6,868 nucleotides of DNA from Ruaniaceae bacterium (GCA_030450655.1 JAKDIE010000071.1:1-6868), one strand, 5' to 3'. Shown: positions 1-6,705, counted from the stretch's first letter. The notes: generated from the sequence alone by a model not told the origin. A program made the numbers and translations.

Positions 1-1005
1 GACATAGGCGACTCGCTGAATGGCGTGCTCGTTGCTTGGCAGAGTCAGTGACGGCAGCGTCACCGAAAGGTCTGTGTTGGCGTTAGAGACGTAGTTGGCG
101 AGTTTCCCTCCCACGAACGCGCCGATCGCCTCCTGCGCTTCGAGAGTGGAACCGCCGATGTGGGGGGTCAGGATGACGTTGGGCAAACCGCGCAGGGAGG
201 ATCTGAATTCTTCGCCATTCGCGTTGGGCTCTTCAGGGAACACGTCGAGGGCCGCGCCGGAAATGTGGCCATCCAGGATCGCGCCACGCAAAGCGTTGTT
301 GTCCACCACGAACCCCCGGGAGAGATTCAAGAAGATCGCTCCAGGCTTCATCAGGCCGAACTCGGGAGCTCCGAACAGTCCCCGGTTTGCCGCTCGGTCG
401 TCGACATGCAACGAGACGATGTCCGCCTCCCGCAGGAGTTCGGAGATCGTGCTGCAGCGTTGGGCGTTGCCGAGCGCCAACTTGTCCGCAATATCGAAGA
501 AGATCACCCGCATGCCGAGCGCCTCGGCGAGCACGGAAAGCTGCGCGCCGATGTTGCCATAACCGACGATGCCAAGGGTGCGCCCGCGCACCTCGTGGGC
601 GCCCGACGCCGACTTCTCCCATCGTCCGGCGTGCAGTGCGCGATCCCGTTCCGTGAGACGGCGAAGCAGGGCGATGATCTCGGCGATGGCGAGCTCTACC
701 ACGGAGCGTGTGTTCGAGTACGGCGCATTGAATACGGCGATACCACGCCGTGCGGCCGCCTGCAGATCGATTTGGGTGGTCCCAATACAGAACGCCCCGA
801 CCGCTTCGAGATGCGGCGCATTCGCGAGGACGCGGGCCGTCACCTTCGTGGCGGAGCGGATGCCGAGCACGCGAACACCGTCGAGCGCCTCAATCAGGGC
901 GTCCTCAACCAAGGCGCCCGGATGGCGCGCGATTTCAAGGCCGACTCGCGCGAGTAGCGGATCGGCGTCCCGGTGTGGGTTCTCGAGGAGAAGGGCGTCT
1001 GGCAC
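1..1005 (-). CDS. serA: D-3-phosphoglycerate dehydrogenase, 5' part (runs off left edge)
   Basis: Catalyses the NAD-dependent oxidation of 3-phosphoglycerate to 3-phosphohydroxypyruvate, the first step of cytosolic serine synthesis. The 335 residues visible on the reverse strand follow the E. coli SerA type closely: an N-terminal substrate-domain half, then AFCIGTTQIDL (71-81) and FNAPYSNTRSVVEL (92-105), the Rossmann NAD site GYGNIG (148-153) with Asp171 closing the second strand, and catalytic Arg230 (SRG), Glu259 (EEP) and His282 (PHIGGS). These sit at a constant offset of 10 from E. coli Arg240, Glu269 and His292. About 65-75 residues, including the regulatory ACT domain, lie beyond the window. 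The GTG start at 1005 gives VPDALLLENPH, which fits actinobacterial SerA N-termini, and an in-frame stop at 1027-1029 excludes anything much longer. A GGAGG at 1007-1011 lies only 1 nt from this start, which is unusually close. The gene follows helD on the same strand after 48 nt, so cotranscription is possible. Confidence 0.95.
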   Translation of the reverse strand, partial: MPDALLLENPHRDADPLLARVGLEIARHPGALVEDALIEALDGVRVLGIRSATKVTARVLANAPHLEAVGAFCIGTTQIDLQAAARRGIAVFNAPYSNTRSVVELAIAEIIALLRRLTERDRALHAGRWEKSASGAHEVRGRTLGIVGYGNIGAQLSVLAEALGMRVIFFDIADKLALGNAQRCSTISELLREADIVSLHVDDRAANRGLFGAPEFGLMKPGAIFLNLSRGFVVDNNALRGAILDGHISGAALDVFPEEPNANGEEFRSSLRGLPNVILTPHIGGSTLEAQEAIGAFVGGKLANYVSNANTDLSVTLPSLTLPSNEHAIQRVAYV

Positions 1006-1053
1006 GCCTCCTATGGTCGCGCACGGTTAGCTCATTACGCGAATCCGCGGCCA

Positions 1054-3255
1054 CTATGTGGTCGGCCAGCCATCGGGGAGCTCGTACTGGTAGACGGCGT
1101 GGAGCCGCTTCGTGGGGCGCGTCATGGCCACGTAGATATCGCCCACGGAGGATGCGGCGATCTGCGCAGGCTCCACGAGAATTACCGAATCGAACTCGAG
1201 ACCTTTCGCCGAATTGACGTCGATGACGACCAGGGGTGCCGTGAGCATCTTGCCATCGGGCGACGCCATTGCGTCCCCAAGGAAGTGGCTCAGTTCATCG
1301 CGCACTCCGGCCAGTTGCTCGCTTGGCGCAATCACGGCCGTCTTCCCGCCGAGTTCGCTGCGCACGATATCCACGAGCACGTCACGCCAGTGCGCCCGTG
1401 TATTCACGAGGGAGTTCGGAATATCTCGCGCCGCCGTCAGCGGGATGTAGTCGCCCGGAGCCCCGGCCATCAGCACGCTCGTCGCGGCATCCAGCACCGT
1501 GGCTGGCGTGCGGTACGAGACGGTCAGCGCAGCCTGCCGCACGTGTTCGCGGCCCGCCTTGCCCATCACCGCGCGCCACGAGGTGGCAGGTTCGGAACTT
1601 GAACGCTGCGCGAGATCTCCCACCACTGTCATGGATCTCAGCGGGCAGCGCCGCAGGAGGCTGCGCCATGCCATCGGTGAGAGCTCCTGCGCCTCGTCGA
1701 TCACCACATGGCCGTAGGTCCACGCGCGATCGTATGCGGCCTTCTCGGCGAGAGTCAGGCGCGGACCGGTCTGCTCGAATCGTGCCGCGAGCGTCTCGGC
1801 ATCGAGAATCCCTCCACCGAGATCCTGGCTGTCGATCGCCTGTTGCGCGAGATCGACAGCATCGCGCTGCGCCGCACGCGCCGCCATGCGGGCGCGCCGG
1901 GTCTCCGCTTCCTCATGCGGCCCAAGGAGCTCGGCCAGGTCATCGAGGAGCGGAACATCCGAGATCGTCCACTCCGCACCCTTGTCCCGGTAGAGCAACG
2001 CGCGCTCGACGCGCGAGAGATGAGGCGCGAACGCTTCCAGCAAGTCCGGGCGTGCATAGATGCGTTCTAGGAGCGTGTGCGGAGTGGTGGGCATCCACGC
2101 CAAGTTGAGCGCGATTCTGACCTCTCGGTTCGATCGCACGTCCTCGTACATGTACGAGTCCGGCTCCTCACGCCCCGAGGCGGCGGCATACTGGCGAACG
2201 AGGCTTTCGAGCATGGCGAGGACGAACGGCGTGCGCCCCTCATTGTGTGTGGAGGCCGCGCGGCGCGCGCGAGACATCGCCGAGCGGAGTGCCTCGGGTT
2301 CGATCACGAGGTGCACGCCGTCGACCGTGACCTCGCGAGGAGCGGAGGGGACGCGCTGCAGCGCCTTGACGGCGCGTTCCATCGCGTCCGACATCTTCAG
2401 ATCGCCCTTGATCGCGGCAACCTCCTCCGAGTCACGCTGGCTGGCGCGCGTGCCCGGAAGTAGGTCGCCGATCGTGGTGGCGACGATATCGCTTTCTCCC
2501 AAAGAGGGGAGCACCTGATCGATGTAGTCAAGAAACACTCGCGTGGGACCAACGAGAAGAACGCCCGAGCGCTGGAGGCGCTCGCGGTGGGCGTATAGGA
2601 GGTAGGCCGCACGGTGGAGCGCAACGGCGGTCTTCCCGGTGCCGGGCCCGCCCTGCACCACCAGGATGCCTTCCACATTGGAACGGATGATCGCGTCCTG
2701 CTCGCTCTGAATGGTGGCGACGATGTCACCCATCTGACCCGTGCGATCGGCGGCCAGTGCGGCATACAGCGCGCCGCCACCCGCCACCACGAGGCCTTCG
2801 GGAACTTCTCCCCGGGTGAGGAGTTCGTCCTCCACGGAGGTGACGGTCCGCCCCGTCGTCGTCATATGCCGACGACGCACCACGTCCCCTGGGTGCGCGG
2901 CGGTTGCCTGGTAGAAGGGCCGGGCGAGCGGCGCGCGCCAGTCCACGAGGAGCTGATCGTGGTTCTCGTCGAGAATCCCGATGCGGCCCACATAAAGGCG
3001 CTTTCCTCCTTCGAGGTCGAGGCGCCCAAAAACGAGACGATTCTCCACCAGATCGAGGCGCGCGATCATGTCCTCGTAATGGCTCGCGAACGCATCGCGT
3101 TCGGAGCGGTTCTGAGGCGAACCGGACGGACCTTCGCGGCGCACGCCCGCAAGGGCACTTCGATAATTGTTCCGAAGGAGGTCGAGCCGGGCATAGATCC
3201 GGTCGACGACCTCTTGTTCGGCGGCGATTTCCCGAGAGACCCGCTCGTTAGCCAC
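1054..3255 (-). CDS. helD: HelD-like RNA polymerase recycling ATPase (UvrD/SF1 superfamily, class II type)
   Basis: A 733-residue protein with the architecture of HelD, an SF1-like ATPase that binds RNA polymerase and releases it from stalled nucleic-acid complexes; it is not a processive helicase. In order: an N-terminal antiparallel coiled-coil-like segment (about 1-80), a Q-type element TIQSEQDAI (181-189), Walker A GGPGTGKT (202-209), a helical insertion of about 300 residues rich in Arg, Glu and Ala (about 270-500) where HelD-specific and channel-probing elements lie in the family, Walker B VIDEAQ (518-523), VVGDLAQ (544-550), SYRTP (580-584), NSAKGLEFDSVIL (681-693) and YVAMTRPTKRL (708-718). 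Length is close to that of mycobacterial HelD. All ATPase motifs are intact, so it should be active. The start is GTG at 3255, preceded on the minus strand by GAAGGG with about 6 nt spacing. Divergent from the PAC2 gene, upstream of serA. UvrD or PcrA are less likely: the coiled-coil N-terminus and short motor domains argue against them. Confidence 0.88.
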   Translation of the reverse strand: MANERVSREIAAEQEVVDRIYARLDLLRNNYRSALAGVRREGPSGSPQNRSERDAFASHYEDMIARLDLVENRLVFGRLDLEGGKRLYVGRIGILDENHDQLLVDWRAPLARPFYQATAAHPGDVVRRRHMTTTGRTVTSVEDELLTRGEVPEGLVVAGGGALYAALAADRTGQMGDIVATIQSEQDAIIRSNVEGILVVQGGPGTGKTAVALHRAAYLLYAHRERLQRSGVLLVGPTRVFLDYIDQVLPSLGESDIVATTIGDLLPGTRASQRDSEEVAAIKGDLKMSDAMERAVKALQRVPSAPREVTVDGVHLVIEPEALRSAMSRARRAASTHNEGRTPFVLAMLESLVRQYAAASGREEPDSYMYEDVRSNREVRIALNLAWMPTTPHTLLERIYARPDLLEAFAPHLSRVERALLYRDKGAEWTISDVPLLDDLAELLGPHEEAETRRARMAARAAQRDAVDLAQQAIDSQDLGGGILDAETLAARFEQTGPRLTLAEKAAYDRAWTYGHVVIDEAQELSPMAWRSLLRRCPLRSMTVVGDLAQRSSSEPATSWRAVMGKAGREHVRQAALTVSYRTPATVLDAATSVLMAGAPGDYIPLTAARDIPNSLVNTRAHWRDVLVDIVRSELGGKTAVIAPSEQLAGVRDELSHFLGDAMASPDGKMLTAPLVVIDVNSAKGLEFDSVILVEPAQIAASSVGDIYVAMTRPTKRLHAVYQYELPDGWPTT

Positions 3256-3291
3256 CCATCACCCTTCGATTGGCGAAAACAGCAACTACCC

Positions 3292-3297
3292 ATTATC
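3292..3297 (-). promoter_or_regulatory. Candidate -10 element for helD
   Basis: On the minus strand this reads GATAAT, five of six matches to the sigma-A -10 consensus, about 37 nt upstream of the helD GTG. No good -35 hexamer is found 16-18 nt further upstream (AGCGTG at the best spacing). The same bases on the plus strand give CATTAT (3291-3296), which with TTGGCG (3270-3275) and a short 15-nt spacer could form a weak promoter for the PAC2 gene. Assignment is by eye only. Confidence 0.4.
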
Positions 3298-3321
3298 CGA
3301 CACAAAGGGGCATGCACGCTA

Positions 3322-3347
3322 GTGGAAGTGCGTGGGAATGTGTGGGA
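3322..3347 (+). repeat. Three GTGG-type direct repeats at 10-bp period (MraZ-box-like)
   Basis: GTGGAA begins at 3322, GTGGGA at 3332 and GTGGGA at 3342, exactly one helical turn apart, in the divergent intergenic region and 37 nt before the PAC2 ATG. Spacing and core (TGGGN, N5) match what is known for MraZ operators, and match the three boxes at 6834, 6844 and 6854 in this same window. One of the three copies deviates (TGGAA). The repeat is directly visible; MraZ binding is inference. It would lie upstream of the helD -10 and in the leader or promoter of the PAC2 gene. Confidence 0.45.
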
Positions 3348-3373
3348 AGCCGAATGTGTTGCAGTGAACGTGG

Positions 3374-3380
3374 AAGGAGG
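3374..3380 (+). promoter_or_regulatory. Strong Shine-Dalgarno that fixes the PAC2 gene start
   Basis: AAGGAGG ends 4 nt before ATG 3385, within a purine run (GGAGGAGGA, 3376-3384). The reading frame stays open far upstream (to 2614) antisense to helD, so this site is what separates the true start from the open extension. Confidence 0.8.
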
Positions 3381-3384
3381 AGGA

Positions 3385-4272
3385 ATGTATGAGACGACCC
3401 GCGCAGCGGAGGGACTACAGGTTCCCGTTCTGATCAATGCGCTACATTCGCCGATGGATGCGGGCCGCGTCGCCGCGATCGTGTCCGATCACCTCTTGGA
3501 TTCGCTTCAGCACGAGCGGGTGGCCACGTTTGACGTGGACTCACTCGTTGACTTCCGCCAGCATCGGCCCCAGATGCTCTTCGATAAGTGGCGCTATACG
3601 GAGTACTCCCAGCCCACGATTGCGTTGGATCTCCTCTCCGACGACGAGGGGCGCCCGCTCCTACTCCTCCACGGCCAAGAGCCCGATTTGAAGTGGCATT
3701 CGTTCGTGGACGAACTCGTCTCGATGGTGGAACGCTACGGAGTGACGACCACTCTGTCCGTTCAGGGCATTCCGATGGGGTTGCCCCACACTAGGCCCGC
3801 GCACCTTTCCCTCCACGCCACGGACCTTGAGATGATCGGCGCACAGCCCGAACTCTTCGGCAAGGTCCAGATCCCCGGTCACGTTTCCGGCCTGCTGGAG
3901 ATGACATTGGGGGAGCGTGGCCACAAGGCCGCCGGGGTCGCCGCAGGCGTTCCGCACTACCTCGCAGGTTCGCCGTACGCTCCCGCCGCAGCCGCCGCCG
4001 TGCGCAAGATCGCGCAGCTCAGTGGCCTCGCTCTTCCAGTGGGCGAGTTGGAGGCTGCCTCCGCGGAACTGATTCGCGAGATCGCCGCACAGATCGAGGA
4101 CCAAGACGAGGTTAAGGCCATCGTGGCAGCGTTGGAGCGGCAGTACGACTCATTCGCGCAGGCACAACCACACCTGACAGACGGGACCGAGGAACGCCTG
4201 CCCACCGCCGATGAGATTGGCGCGGCCGCAGAGGCCTTCCTCGCGGATCTTGGCGACAACCCACTCGATTAG
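3385..4272 (+). CDS. PAC2-family protein (proteasome assembly chaperone 2-like fold)
   Basis: A 295-residue soluble protein of the actinobacterial PAC2 family (related to the M. tuberculosis Rv2125/Rv2714 type). Visible family features: an N-terminal VPVLINALHSPMDAG (13-27), a central HGQEPDLKW (96-104), GIPMGLPHTRP (128-138), IPGHVSGLLEMTLGE (163-177), and VPHYLA (189-194), followed by a C-terminal helical region (about 218-260) and the tail LPTADEIGAAAEAFL (272-286). There is no signal peptide or membrane segment. The fold is that of eukaryotic proteasome assembly chaperones, but the bacterial role is not established and a trimeric or other scaffold role has been proposed; I do not assign one. 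The start is ATG 3385, chosen for its Shine-Dalgarno. It is divergent from helD and converges on the spermidine-synthase-like gene with overlapping stop codons. The TGGGN-like repeats upstream may regulate it. Confidence 0.85.
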   Translation: MYETTRAAEGLQVPVLINALHSPMDAGRVAAIVSDHLLDSLQHERVATFDVDSLVDFRQHRPQMLFDKWRYTEYSQPTIALDLLSDDEGRPLLLLHGQEPDLKWHSFVDELVSMVERYGVTTTLSVQGIPMGLPHTRPAHLSLHATDLEMIGAQPELFGKVQIPGHVSGLLEMTLGERGHKAAGVAAGVPHYLAGSPYAPAAAAAVRKIAQLSGLALPVGELEAASAELIREIAAQIEDQDEVKAIVAALERQYDSFAQAQPHLTDGTEERLPTADEIGAAAEAFLADLGDNPLD

Positions 4273-5012
4273 AGCGTTGCGACGGAGACCGGGATCGGAA
4301 GCCGGCGTAAGCGCTTGCCGAGATCCACGTCGTCGAACGGGTGATCGCTCGCCGCGAGCACGGCGTTTCCAAACCTCCTGCCCCGTCTGATCGCTGGATC
4401 GATCACCAGGCGCACATGCTCGAACGCGCCGCGCAGGATCGCACGTTCCCGCCCAGACTCCGCCAGCGCGGGCCCGTCCGTCAGATTCACGAGATAGAGC
4501 CCACCCTCCACGAGGACGCGATGGACCGCGGCGGCAGTCCCAGGATCACTCAGATGCGCGGGGACCTCGGAGTGCACAAACACATCGCGGACGACGACGT
4601 CCCATCGCCCACTTGGGAAACCCTCCACCGCTTGGCGTGCATCGGCATGCCTGATCCGTAGCCGCGGGGCGCGAGGGAGATCGAACCATTCCCGCACCAG
4701 GCGCGTCAGTTCGGCATCCCTCTCAATCGCCATCTGATTCGAGCCGGGGCGCATGGCGTTCCACGCCGTTGCGAGCGAGCAGCCCGCGCCACCCAGATGG
4801 AGCGCCCGCACGGCACGTTCCTCTCCCCAGAATGAATCAAGGATCGCGGTCATGTGCTGCATGTACTCGAAGTCGAGATGGGTGGGATCGTCGAGGTCGT
4901 GGAAGGACGATTCCATTCCGTCGATCATGAGGATCGCCTGGCGGGGAGCGACCACGCGAATTGAGACGACCGCGTCGCTCGTGGGAATCTCAGTGGTGGG
5001 CCACGATGTCAT
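4269..5012 (-). CDS. Spermidine-synthase-like class I methyltransferase-fold protein
   Basis: A 247-residue protein with the Rossmann core of the spermine/spermidine synthase family: LMIDGMESS (28-36, at the position of the family's DG-VQ strand), motif I HLGGAGCSLATAW (72-84), the acidic ligand Glu97 in AIERD, Asp124 in HADAR, and WDVVVRDVF (137-145) with Asp143 at the place of the catalytic aspartate of aminopropyltransferases. RRGRRFGNAVLAASD (209-223) is typical of the short actinobacterial members, often annotated spermidine synthase. It lacks the usual N-terminal beta-barrel domain and the classical Gln-rich substrate loop, so true polyamine synthesis is doubtful; a methyltransferase or other SAM-binding role is possible. 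No polyamine partner gene (speA, speD) is nearby. The start is ATG 5012; no well-spaced Shine-Dalgarno is seen (GAGG lies 1 nt away), which suggests a leaderless message from the palindromic promoter. Its stop overlaps that of the PAC2 gene. Confidence 0.8.
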   Translation of the reverse strand: MTSWPTTEIPTSDAVVSIRVVAPRQAILMIDGMESSFHDLDDPTHLDFEYMQHMTAILDSFWGEERAVRALHLGGAGCSLATAWNAMRPGSNQMAIERDAELTRLVREWFDLPRAPRLRIRHADARQAVEGFPSGRWDVVVRDVFVHSEVPAHLSDPGTAAAVHRVLVEGGLYLVNLTDGPALAESGRERAILRGAFEHVRLVIDPAIRRGRRFGNAVLAASDHPFDDVDLGKRLRRLPIPVSVATL

Positions 5013-5013
5013 G

Positions 5014-5033
5014 CCTCAAGGCTAACCTTGAGG
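5014..5033. promoter_or_regulatory. Perfect inverted repeat with two back-to-back -10 elements (divergent promoter)
   Basis: CCTCAAGG-CTAA-CCTTGAGG: 8-bp arms around a 4-nt centre, filling almost the whole gap between the divergent genes. TAACCT (plus strand, 5023-5028) and TAGCCT (minus strand, 5024-5019) both fit the actinobacterial TANNNT -10. Each is followed by six bases and then a start codon: GTG 5035 for dinB and ATG 5012 for the spermidine-synthase-like gene. That geometry implies leaderless transcripts in both directions. The repeat could also be an operator for a dimeric repressor. No convincing -35 is seen for dinB. The repeat is certain; the promoter reading is inference. Confidence 0.6.
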
Positions 5034-5034
5034 G

Positions 5035-6249
5035 GTGTCCCGCATGGCGCCCACCACTCATCGCCGCACCTGGGGGAACGATGACTCCGGGTGCACGATC
5101 CTGCACGTCGATATGGACTCATTCTTCGCCTCCGTTGAGATCCTCGATGATCCCTCGCTTTCCGGAAGGCCGTTGATCGTGGGCGGGGGAGAGCGCGGCG
5201 TGGTCACCTCTGCCACCTATGATGCGCGAGCCTGCGGCGTCCATGCGGCAATGCCAATCGGACGTGCCCGGCGCCTGTGCCCCACTGCAGTTGTGCTTCC
5301 TGGGCGCCACCACCGCTATCGCGAGGTCTCCGAGGAGATCATGACGATCGTCCGCTCGATCACGGAGCGAGTCGAAGTGCTCTCGATCGATGAAGCCTTT
5401 CTCGATGTCAGTGGTGCGCAGCGCCGGCTTGGCTCGCCCGCCCACATCGCCGCGCGCCTGCGCTCGCAGATTCGCCAGGACGTGGGTGTGCCGGCGTCAG
5501 TGGGGGTGGCGAGCACGAAGCACGTGGCGAAGCTCGCGACCACGTATGCGAAGCCTGATGGGCTGCTCGTGGTCTCGCGCGATCAGACGATCGCCTTCCT
5601 GCACCAGTTGGATGTGGGTGCGATGTGGGGGGTGGGTGAGGTGACCCGTGGGGTTCTCGAGGCGAAAGGCGTCCGTACGGTGCAGCAACTGGCTCACACG
5701 CCTCGTGACGTGCTGTCACGCTGGATCGGGCCCGCACTCGCCCATCGCCTCCACGATCTCGCGTGGGGACGAGACGTGCGCGAGGTGACGGTGGATCGTG
5801 CGGACAAGTCCGTAGGCACCGAGACCACGTTCCGGCAGGACATCGCTGTCCGCACCGAACTCAACAGGGTGGTCCTGGCGCAATCCCATGAGTGCGCCGC
5901 ACGCCTGCGGCGTGAGGGCTACGAGACCACGCGAATATCAATCAAGGTCCGGTTTAGTGATTTTCGAACGATCACCCGTTCCCGGGTTGTTGTTCCCACC
6001 CAGACGGGGGCCGAGATCGGAGATACGGCGCGAACTCTTCTTGATGTGGTTGCCATTCCGGATGGCGGCGTGCGCCTGATCGGCGTGCGTGCCGAGGGCC
6101 TCGTGCGGGCGGACGCAACGGGCTTTCAGGACATGCTGCTGGGAACGCCAGCGCGCCACCAGGCGGAAATTGCGATGGACGCAGTCGCCGAGAAGTTCGG
6201 GAGGTCCTCGATCAGGCCGGGATCTCTGGTCGAGAATCCTCCCGAGTGA
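5035..6249 (+). CDS. dinB: DNA polymerase IV (Y-family translesion polymerase)
   Basis: An error-prone polymerase that bypasses damaged template bases. The 404 residues hold the palm and fingers with HVDMDSFFASVE (24-35), catalytic Asp26, steric gate Phe31, SATYDARACGV (59-69) and SIDEAFLD (117-124) with Asp119/Glu120; the thumb around PASVGVASTKHVAKLA (153-168); and the little finger from about 256 (SVGTETTF). All catalytic residues are present. The beta-clamp motif appears as QDMLL (365-369), a deviation from QL(S/D)LF, followed by a 35-residue tail instead of being terminal. Start choice is open: GTG 5035 fits a leaderless transcript from the -10 at 5023-5028, while ATG 5044 (401 residues) has GAGGGG (5030-5035) 8 nt upstream. 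No LexA-type box (CGAAC-N4-GTTCG) is seen before the gene, so SOS control is not apparent. The synteny dinB - DUF3040 - mraZ is typical of actinobacteria. Confidence 0.95.
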   Translation: MSRMAPTTHRRTWGNDDSGCTILHVDMDSFFASVEILDDPSLSGRPLIVGGGERGVVTSATYDARACGVHAAMPIGRARRLCPTAVVLPGRHHRYREVSEEIMTIVRSITERVEVLSIDEAFLDVSGAQRRLGSPAHIAARLRSQIRQDVGVPASVGVASTKHVAKLATTYAKPDGLLVVSRDQTIAFLHQLDVGAMWGVGEVTRGVLEAKGVRTVQQLAHTPRDVLSRWIGPALAHRLHDLAWGRDVREVTVDRADKSVGTETTFRQDIAVRTELNRVVLAQSHECAARLRREGYETTRISIKVRFSDFRTITRSRVVVPTQTGAEIGDTARTLLDVVAIPDGGVRLIGVRAEGLVRADATGFQDMLLGTPARHQAEIAMDAVAEKFGRSSIRPGSLVENPPE

Positions 6250-6268
6250 CGTGGAAGCGGGCCTAGCT

Positions 6269-6298
6269 TTGGCACACAGTGGCTTGGGCGCCTATCCT
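6269..6298 (+). promoter_or_regulatory. Sigma-A-type promoter of the DUF3040 gene
   Basis: TTGGCA (6269-6274) and TATCCT (6293-6298) are separated by 18 nt, in the 80-nt gap after dinB. Transcription would begin near 6305, leaving a leader of about 25 nt that holds the Shine-Dalgarno. Found by eye; the hexamers match consensus in 5 of 6 and 4 of 6 positions. Confidence 0.5.
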
Positions 6299-6329
6299 TG
6301 GATAACTAGCTTGGTGTGAGGAGGTTCGG

Positions 6330-6689
6330 ATGCCACTGTCAGAGTACGAGCAGCGTGTTCTCGCTCAGATGGAGTCGCAGTTGCGCGACGCCGATCCGAA
6401 ACTCGCGCGCTCCCTTGATTCGCCTTCCACGATCGATCTCAGGCGGCTGTCCGTCGGGATCGGCATCGGCATCGTTGGCCTGTGCGTCCTTGTCGCGGGA
6501 GTGGCCATTTCCCAGATTTGGCTGGGAGTCCTCGGCTTTATTGCGATGCTTGCGGGCGCGCTCTATGCCATGTCGCGGCGAAATGGAACCTCGTCAGTGA
6601 AGAAGAAGCCCTCGGCGCCTTCGAACCCATCCTCGACGTCCTCATTCATGGAACGCCAAAACGAGCGCTGGGACAACCGAGAACAGTAG
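6330..6689 (+). CDS. DUF3040 family small membrane protein
   Basis: A 119-residue protein starting MPLSEYEQRVLAQMESQL, the family signature of DUF3040 (Pfam-type actinobacterial proteins next to mraZ). After the acidic, helical N-terminus (to about 38) come two hydrophobic stretches, 40-61 (rich in GIGIG and Val) and 63-81, consistent with a membrane hairpin with both ends on the same side. A Lys/Ser/Pro linker (86-106) leads to a charged tail ending FMERQNERWDNREQ. GAGGAGG (6318-6324), 5 nt before the ATG, supports the start. It has its own promoter and its own terminator, so it is probably a single-gene unit between dinB and the dcw cluster. Function is unknown; its position suggests a possible link to envelope or division, which is inference from synteny. 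Confidence 0.9.
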   Translation: MPLSEYEQRVLAQMESQLRDADPKLARSLDSPSTIDLRRLSVGIGIGIVGLCVLVAGVAISQIWLGVLGFIAMLAGALYAMSRRNGTSSVKKKPSAPSNPSSTSSFMERQNERWDNREQ

Positions 6690-6705
6690 CCATCGTCTGA
6701 TCGCG

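Noticed and set aside
160..957. 265-codon plus-strand open frame opposite serA
   Set aside because: It is a shadow of serA; its product is low in recognisable motifs and the serA frame has all catalytic residues.
1027..1035. Mini-ORF ATG AGC TAA (Met-Ser-stop) in the serA leader, possibly a serine-sensing leader peptide
   Set aside because: It has no ribosome binding site and only one serine codon, and no attenuator hairpin follows; three-codon frames arise by chance.
2614..3384. Long in-frame open extension upstream of the PAC2 gene (would give 552 residues)
   Set aside because: It is entirely antisense to helD, has no resemblance to PAC2 proteins, and the strong Shine-Dalgarno at 3374-3380 marks ATG 3385 as the start. 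Open antisense frames are common in GC-rich genes.
5014..5033. DtxR/IdeR iron box overlapping the palindrome (AGGTTAGCCT on the minus strand)
   Set aside because: Ten bases match half of the known iron-box consensus, but the other half does not match and the centre of symmetry is different.
5959..5979. LexA-like CGAAC...CGTTC within dinB
   Set aside because: The spacer is 7 nt instead of 4 and it lies deep inside the coding sequence.
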